In this document: positions 7,135 through 10,334 of the stretch, piece by piece
How positions within the stretch are numbered: the stretch's first letter is position 1
How the letters are laid out: every line of letters begins with the position of its first letter
Source of the DNA: Flavobacteriaceae bacterium
Lineage (GTDB): Bacteria > Bacteroidota > Bacteroidia > Flavobacteriales > Flavobacteriaceae
Assembly: GCA_013214275.1 (NCBI GenBank)
Contig: JABSPP010000035.1
Location: forward strand, 1 to 10,334
Reading direction: 5' to 3'
Length of the DNA stretch: 10,334 nucleotides
The notes under the pieces: model-generated
What the model saw: the letters and a program-made list of their open reading frames with translations, nothing else
The model's database searches: none
Told to the model about the DNA's origin: nothing
Position numbers and translations under genes: made by a program

Positions 7135-8187
7135 ATGAAAACAATCAAAGGACCAGCAGTATTCTTAGCTCAATTCATGGACAACAAGGCCCCTTTCAAT
7201 TCTTTAGATGGATTGTGTCAATGGGCAGCAGATTTAGGGTATAAAGGAATTCAAATTCCCACTTGGGAAAATCGTCTTATCGACCTTTCTCTAGCAGGTG
7301 AAAGTAATACCTACTGCGATGAGCTAAAGGGTAAAATTAATGACTATGGGCTAGAGATTACCGAATTATCCACTCATTTGCAAGGTCAGCTAGTTGCGGT
7401 ACATCCAGCCTATGATTTGATGTTTGATAATTTTGCACCTGATGACTGTAAGAACAATCCAAAGAAGAGAACAGAATGGGCAAGGCAACAGGTCATTAGT
7501 GCTGCAAAAGCGAGCAAGCATCTAGGATTAAATGCTCATGCTACTTTCAGCGGAGCCTTACTGTGGCATACGATGCACCCATGGCCACAACGCCCTGAAG
7601 GGTTGGTAGAAATGGGATTTAAAGAACTTGCAAAAAGGTGGTTGCCATTGTTAAATGAATTTCAAGAGAACGGTGTTGCCGTGTGTTATGAAGTTCACCC
7701 CGGAGAAGACCTGCATGATGGAGTCACTTTTGAGCGTTTTCTCAACGCTACAGGAAATCACCCTGCTGTCAATATTTTGTATGACCCCAGTCACTTTGTC
7801 CTGCAACAATTAGACTATATCGAATACATAGATCACTATCATGAGTTTATCAAAGCCTTTCACGTGAAAGATTCTGAATTTAATCCCACAGGTAAAAAAG
7901 GGGCTTTCGGTGGCTACAGTGATTGGCGTGACAGGGCAGGAAGATATCGGTCTCCTGGTGACGGCCAGGTAGACTTTAAGACCATTTTTACCAAATTAAC
8001 AGAATATGGTTGTGATGTCTGGGCTGTAATGGAATGGGAATGTTGTATCAAAAGTCCCGAACAGGGAGCAAAAGAAGGAGCCTCTTTTATCACAAGTCAC
8101 ATTATTGAAGCCACTGAAAAAGCTTTTGACGACTTTGCTGGTGGAAATATTGATGAAAATCACCTAAAAAAAATACTTGGCCTATGA
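7135..8187 (+). CDS. Cytoplasmic sugar phosphate isomerase/epimerase family TIM barrel
   Basis: This is a soluble 350-residue TIM barrel of the xylose isomerase-like superfamily with no export signal. A full metal-binding set is visible: Glu186 and His188 (CYEVHPGED), Asp217 and His220 (LYDPSHF), His243 (AFHVKDSEF) and Glu300/Glu302 (VMEWEC). A conserved loop rich in Arg and Gly follows (WRDRAGRYRSPGDGQVDF, 264-281). The family interconverts keto-sugars, hydroxypyruvate, inosose and similar compounds. The likely job is to isomerise or epimerise the product of the adjacent Gfo/Idh/MocA enzyme. It starts 12 bp after that gene, and its stop overlaps the next start by 4 bp (ATGA). It is clearly different from the exported barrel at 3782: it is longer, cytoplasmic and has all ligands intact. 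The exact substrate is unknown. Confidence 0.92.
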   Translation: MKTIKGPAVFLAQFMDNKAPFNSLDGLCQWAADLGYKGIQIPTWENRLIDLSLAGESNTYCDELKGKINDYGLEITELSTHLQGQLVAVHPAYDLMFDNFAPDDCKNNPKKRTEWARQQVISAAKASKHLGLNAHATFSGALLWHTMHPWPQRPEGLVEMGFKELAKRWLPLLNEFQENGVAVCYEVHPGEDLHDGVTFERFLNATGNHPAVNILYDPSHFVLQQLDYIEYIDHYHEFIKAFHVKDSEFNPTGKKGAFGGYSDWRDRAGRYRSPGDGQVDFKTIFTKLTEYGCDVWAVMEWECCIKSPEQGAKEGASFITSHIIEATEKAFDDFAGGNIDENHLKKILGL

Positions 8188-8738
8188 AATTACATTTCTA
8201 CATAATTCTTATCTCTACTGTTCTACTGTTGTCCTGCAAGAAGGATAGTCAAAGCACTACTATTGGTGAATGGGCTGATCAGAAAACAGAATTTGCTCGA
8301 ATAAAAATATCAGCATCTAACGGAAATCAATGGTTGATGTTGAGAGATAAAAAGTTTAAACTAGAAAAAAAAGACAACAGTCAATACCTCGTTGAAGTAA
8401 ATAACCGAGAGTATCCCTTGATATATGATGAAACAAGTGATATTTTGACTTTTAACAGTATCTCTTATATCCGAGTAGATGAAAGATTGGAGAAGATGTT
8501 TGTTGGAAGTTGGTCTTCTGTAAACGAGAAAGACGCACTTGTCTTTGATATTTATCTAATAAACGGACGATTAATCTGGTATATTACGAAGGATCTAGAA
8601 GAGCAGACAAGGTACTATCCTAAGAAGACAAAAGAAGGCTTTGTATTGACTTACGAAAATCAAGAGGTTTTATTCACTATTGAAGAGGAATATATTGTTG
8701 ACTCTAATGGAAGAAAATTTCAAAAGTCATCATCTTAA
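8184..8738 (+). CDS. Lipoprotein of unknown function with two GxW half-domains
   Basis: I do not recognise a named family. The 184-residue protein begins with a lipoprotein signal peptide (lipobox LLSC, Cys18) and is otherwise made of alternating hydrophobic and polar residues typical of beta strands, with no membrane helix. Two segments begin alike, GEW at 28-30 and GSW at 108-110. Each continues for about 70-75 residues, with a strand pair around an NG turn (SNGNQW near 45-50, INGRLIWY near 127-133). This suggests two lipocalin-like or small beta-barrel halves, but the resemblance is weak and was judged by eye. Its ATG overlaps the stop of the upstream epimerase by 4 bp, so translation is probably coupled and the protein is part of the operon. 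After Cys18 the sequence is KKDSQS, without a clear surface-export signal, so a periplasmic binding or accessory role is likely (inference). Confidence 0.8.
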   Translation: MKLHFYIILISTVLLLSCKKDSQSTTIGEWADQKTEFARIKISASNGNQWLMLRDKKFKLEKKDNSQYLVEVNNREYPLIYDETSDILTFNSISYIRVDERLEKMFVGSWSSVNEKDALVFDIYLINGRLIWYITKDLEEQTRYYPKKTKEGFVLTYENQEVLFTIEEEYIVDSNGRKFQKSSS

Positions 8739-8837
8739 AAGTATATCTCATTGAAGTCTCTACAAAAGAGTTGACCATATGAAGTCCAATGCCCTCTTGC
8801 AAGTAAACATTTTAATAATCAATGTAAATTTAAACGT
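8739..8837. other. 99-bp spacer before the DUF1080 gene
   Basis: This is the only sizeable gap inside the plus-strand series. It holds no reading frame of note. A 4-bp stem (CTCT/AGAG around 8758-8769) is too weak to call a terminator. TAAATTTA close to the next ATG resembles the Bacteroidota -7 box with one mismatch but sits too near the start to be convincing. The string GTTGACCATAT at 8770-8780 recurs at 9672-9682, at the start of the small membrane protein gene. A separate promoter for the DUF1080 gene is possible but unproven. Confidence 0.35.
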
Positions 8838-9602
8838 ATGAAAAAAATAATCATCTGTGTGTTTGTAAGTCTAGCATTCCTTTCCTGTCAACAAACGCAA
8901 AAACCTAAAGCTGAGGTAGAGCCAACAGATCCTAAGGCAACAGAAATCTGGAAACCAATTCCCCTTAAAGTAGACCCAACGGGTAACAATGGTGTTCCCT
9001 CAGATGCTATCATCCTATTTGACGGGAGTCATTTTGATGAGTGGGAATCTTCAATAGATCAAGGTCCTGTTCAATGGATATTGAATGACGATGGAAGTAC
9101 AACTGTTAAGGATAAAACAGGAGATATTCAGACCAAACGCTCTTTCGGAAGCGTACAATTACACTTAGAATGGAGAAGTAACCCAGATAACAAAGCAAAA
9201 GGACAAGCCAGAAGTAATAGTGGTGTCTTTTTACAAAATCGGTATGAAGTCCAAGTGCTTGACAACAATGAAAATTCTACCTATGTAAACGGACAAGCGG
9301 CCTCAATCTATAAACAATCTGCGCCATTAGTCATGGCGGCGGTTCCCACTGGAGAGTGGAATACCTATGATATTATTTTTCGTGCTCCAGAATTTGATGC
9401 TAAAGGAACTAAGATTAAATCAGGAACAATTACGGTACTACAAAACGGAATTTTGGTACAAGATCATTTTGAATTACAAGGAACAACTGAATATATTGGC
9501 TGGCCTAAAAATAAAGCACACGGTCCAGCTCCCATCAAGCTTCAAGATCATCAAGATCAGAGTGGGGTAAGTTACAGGAATATTTGGGTTAGAGAACTAT
9601 AA
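8838..9602 (+). CDS. DUF1080 lipoprotein, candidate 3-keto-disaccharide (3-keto-glycoside) hydrolase
   Basis: This is an exported 254-residue protein with lipobox FLSC (Cys17), a short linker to about residue 55, then one DUF1080 (3-keto-disaccharide hydrolase) domain to the C-terminus. The fold is a concanavalin-like beta sandwich. Family landmarks in order are ILFDGSHFDEW (59-69), GDIQTKRSFGSVQLHLEWR (95-113), RSNSGVFLQNRYEVQVLDN (125-143), QAASIY (153-158), GEWNTYDIIFRAP (172-184) and PIKLQDH then VSYRNIWVREL at the end. Family members cleave glycosides already oxidised at C3 of the sugar. This makes it the probable partner of the GMC dehydrogenase in the same window. The residues after Cys17 (QQTQKPK) are not acidic, so it is more likely periplasmic than surface-exposed. 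The family call is firm; the hydrolase activity of this copy is inferred. It is separated by 99 bp from the preceding operon. Confidence 0.9.
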   Translation: MKKIIICVFVSLAFLSCQQTQKPKAEVEPTDPKATEIWKPIPLKVDPTGNNGVPSDAIILFDGSHFDEWESSIDQGPVQWILNDDGSTTVKDKTGDIQTKRSFGSVQLHLEWRSNPDNKAKGQARSNSGVFLQNRYEVQVLDNNENSTYVNGQAASIYKQSAPLVMAAVPTGEWNTYDIIFRAPEFDAKGTKIKSGTITVLQNGILVQDHFELQGTTEYIGWPKNKAHGPAPIKLQDHQDQSGVSYRNIWVREL

Positions 9603-9672
9603 TGTAAATCATTTTCAATAGTAGCTCAACGCACTTCCTCGTTTAGGATATTATAGTAACTAGAATTTTAGG

Positions 9673-10026
9673 TTGACCATATTTAAACATTTTGAAAAAA
9701 AACCAAAGATTACCAATTACAAAAGATGGGGTTTTCGGTTATTTATTTACATGTTACTTATTCATGGAGCATCTATTTACATTACGAGTACTACTTCATT
9801 GATTGATCCCATTAATTACACCCTCAACAGAAATGGCATTTATGTCATCATCTTATCGGTTCTTTTTATGCTTTTCTTTTTGGTGGGCGTACTACTAACA
9901 ATCTTAAGTATTTCTAGGAGGGAAGAGAAAAATTATCAATTTTATGTTAATATTTTTGGATATCCCTTATACTTAGTTTTTCAACTCGGTATTTATTTCT
10001 ACAGGATGTCAATTTATCAACCCTAG
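9673..10026 (+). CDS. Small three-helix membrane protein of unknown function (probable TTG start)
   Basis: This is a 117-residue hydrophobic protein with no family I recognise. Three membrane segments are visible near residues 22-38, 56-80 and 90-108, with basic flanks (KKPKITNYKRWGFR before helix 1, SRREEK before helix 3). The frame has a TAG at 9661, so the only start upstream of helix 1 is TTG at 9673. The first ATG, at 9751, would cut into helix 1. There is no clear ribosome binding site; an AGG directly abuts the TTG, too close to serve. It lies 70 bp after the DUF1080 gene, with base composition like its surroundings. A link to the sugar pathway is not supported. It may be an unrelated gene, or an older one whose original start has been lost. 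Confidence 0.5.
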   Translation: MTIFKHFEKKPKITNYKRWGFRLFIYMLLIHGASIYITSTTSLIDPINYTLNRNGIYVIILSVLFMLFFLVGVLLTILSISRREEKNYQFYVNIFGYPLYLVFQLGIYFYRMSIYQP

Positions 10027-10334
10027 CATGCAACACCTAGCCGTTCTCGTTTTAGTTGTTCTTTTTACTCATTCAATGACTCTATGGAACAGTACAGAAT
10101 TTTCTGTTGAATCTTACACTGAATGACCGAGGTTACACCGTAACCAATTCAAAAAGTATCTCTAATAATGGAGAGCATCATAGTCAATCTCATTTCTATA
10201 AAGACAATGCAAAAACTAACCATTTTTAGAGACAAGTGACTTTCTTTAACAGTAATAATACCAAAGTGAATAATTAAATAGTCCAATAATTAGAAAAAAT
10301 ATATTGTTGCCTTGTAATTGACTTAACCATTTGA
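10027..10334 (+). other. About 300 bp with no intact gene; possible decayed small exported-protein gene
   Basis: No intact gene of convincing length is present on either strand. A 32-codon frame (10028-10126) starts with a signal-peptide-like stretch (MQHLAVLVLVVLFTHS) and stops. One base out of register, a second frame is open at 10080-10229, reads hydrophilic sequence (for example NDRGYTVTNSKS), and after one TAG stays open to a TAA at 10275-10277. Joined, they would look like a small secreted protein broken by one frameshift and one stop. This could also be chance in AT-rich DNA, so I do not call it a pseudogene outright. I see no terminator hairpin, RNA gene or repeat array. Confidence 0.25.

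Noticed and set aside
8758..8769. Possible terminator hairpin after the unknown lipoprotein gene
   Set aside because: The stem is only 4 bp (CTCT/AGAG) and has no T-run; too weak to call.
9367..9570. Plus-strand frame inside the DUF1080 gene
   Set aside because: It is out of frame with conserved DUF1080 motifs across its whole length; a shadow of the real gene.

Overview
The window looks like a chromosomal segment from a member of the Bacteroidota, most likely a flavobacterium. The DNA is AT-rich. Four genes encode lipoprotein signal peptides with short lipoboxes ending in SC or AC, and start codons lack strong Shine-Dalgarno sequences. The families present (a DUF1080 lipoprotein, xylose-isomerase-like TIM barrels, Gfo/Idh/MocA, an NHS-type MFS permease and a GMC/gluconate-2-dehydrogenase-subunit-3 pair) are typical of sugar loci in that phylum. 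No tRNA, rRNA, CRISPR array, insertion sequence or replication origin was seen.

Layout. Positions 1-629 (+) hold the C-terminal half of an MFS sugar carrier cut by the window edge. Positions 698-1204 (+) hold a monohaem c-type cytochrome lipoprotein. Converging on it from the minus strand is a two-gene operon: the GMC flavoprotein catalytic subunit (3591-1897), then a Tat-signal-bearing gluconate 2-dehydrogenase subunit 3 protein (1885-1238). A 190-bp AT-rich divergent region (3592-3781) separates this from a tight plus-strand operon: lipoprotein TIM barrel, NHS-family permease, Gfo/Idh/MocA oxidoreductase, cytoplasmic TIM barrel and an unknown lipoprotein (3782-8738, gaps of 12 bp or less, or a 4-bp overlap). 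A DUF1080 lipoprotein (8838-9602) follows after 99 bp. A small three-helix membrane protein with a probable TTG start (9673-10026) and about 300 bp with no intact gene close the window.

How the genes could work together (inference). The set fits oxidative glycoside breakdown through 3-keto sugars. The GMC enzyme, exported with its Tat-bearing partner, would oxidise a sugar or glycoside in the periplasm and pass electrons to the cytochrome. The DUF1080 lipoprotein, from a family assigned as 3-keto-disaccharide hydrolase, would cleave the 3-keto-glycoside, perhaps helped by the lipoprotein TIM barrel. The NHS-type permease would import the product, and the cytoplasmic Gfo/Idh/MocA enzyme and second TIM barrel would reduce and isomerise it. 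The true substrate cannot be read from the sequence. No SusC/SusD pair, regulator or classical glycoside hydrolase lies in the window. The least-described parts are the 184-residue lipoprotein with two GxW half-domains, the exported TIM barrel with a replaced metal-ligand position, and the convergent placement of the cytochrome.
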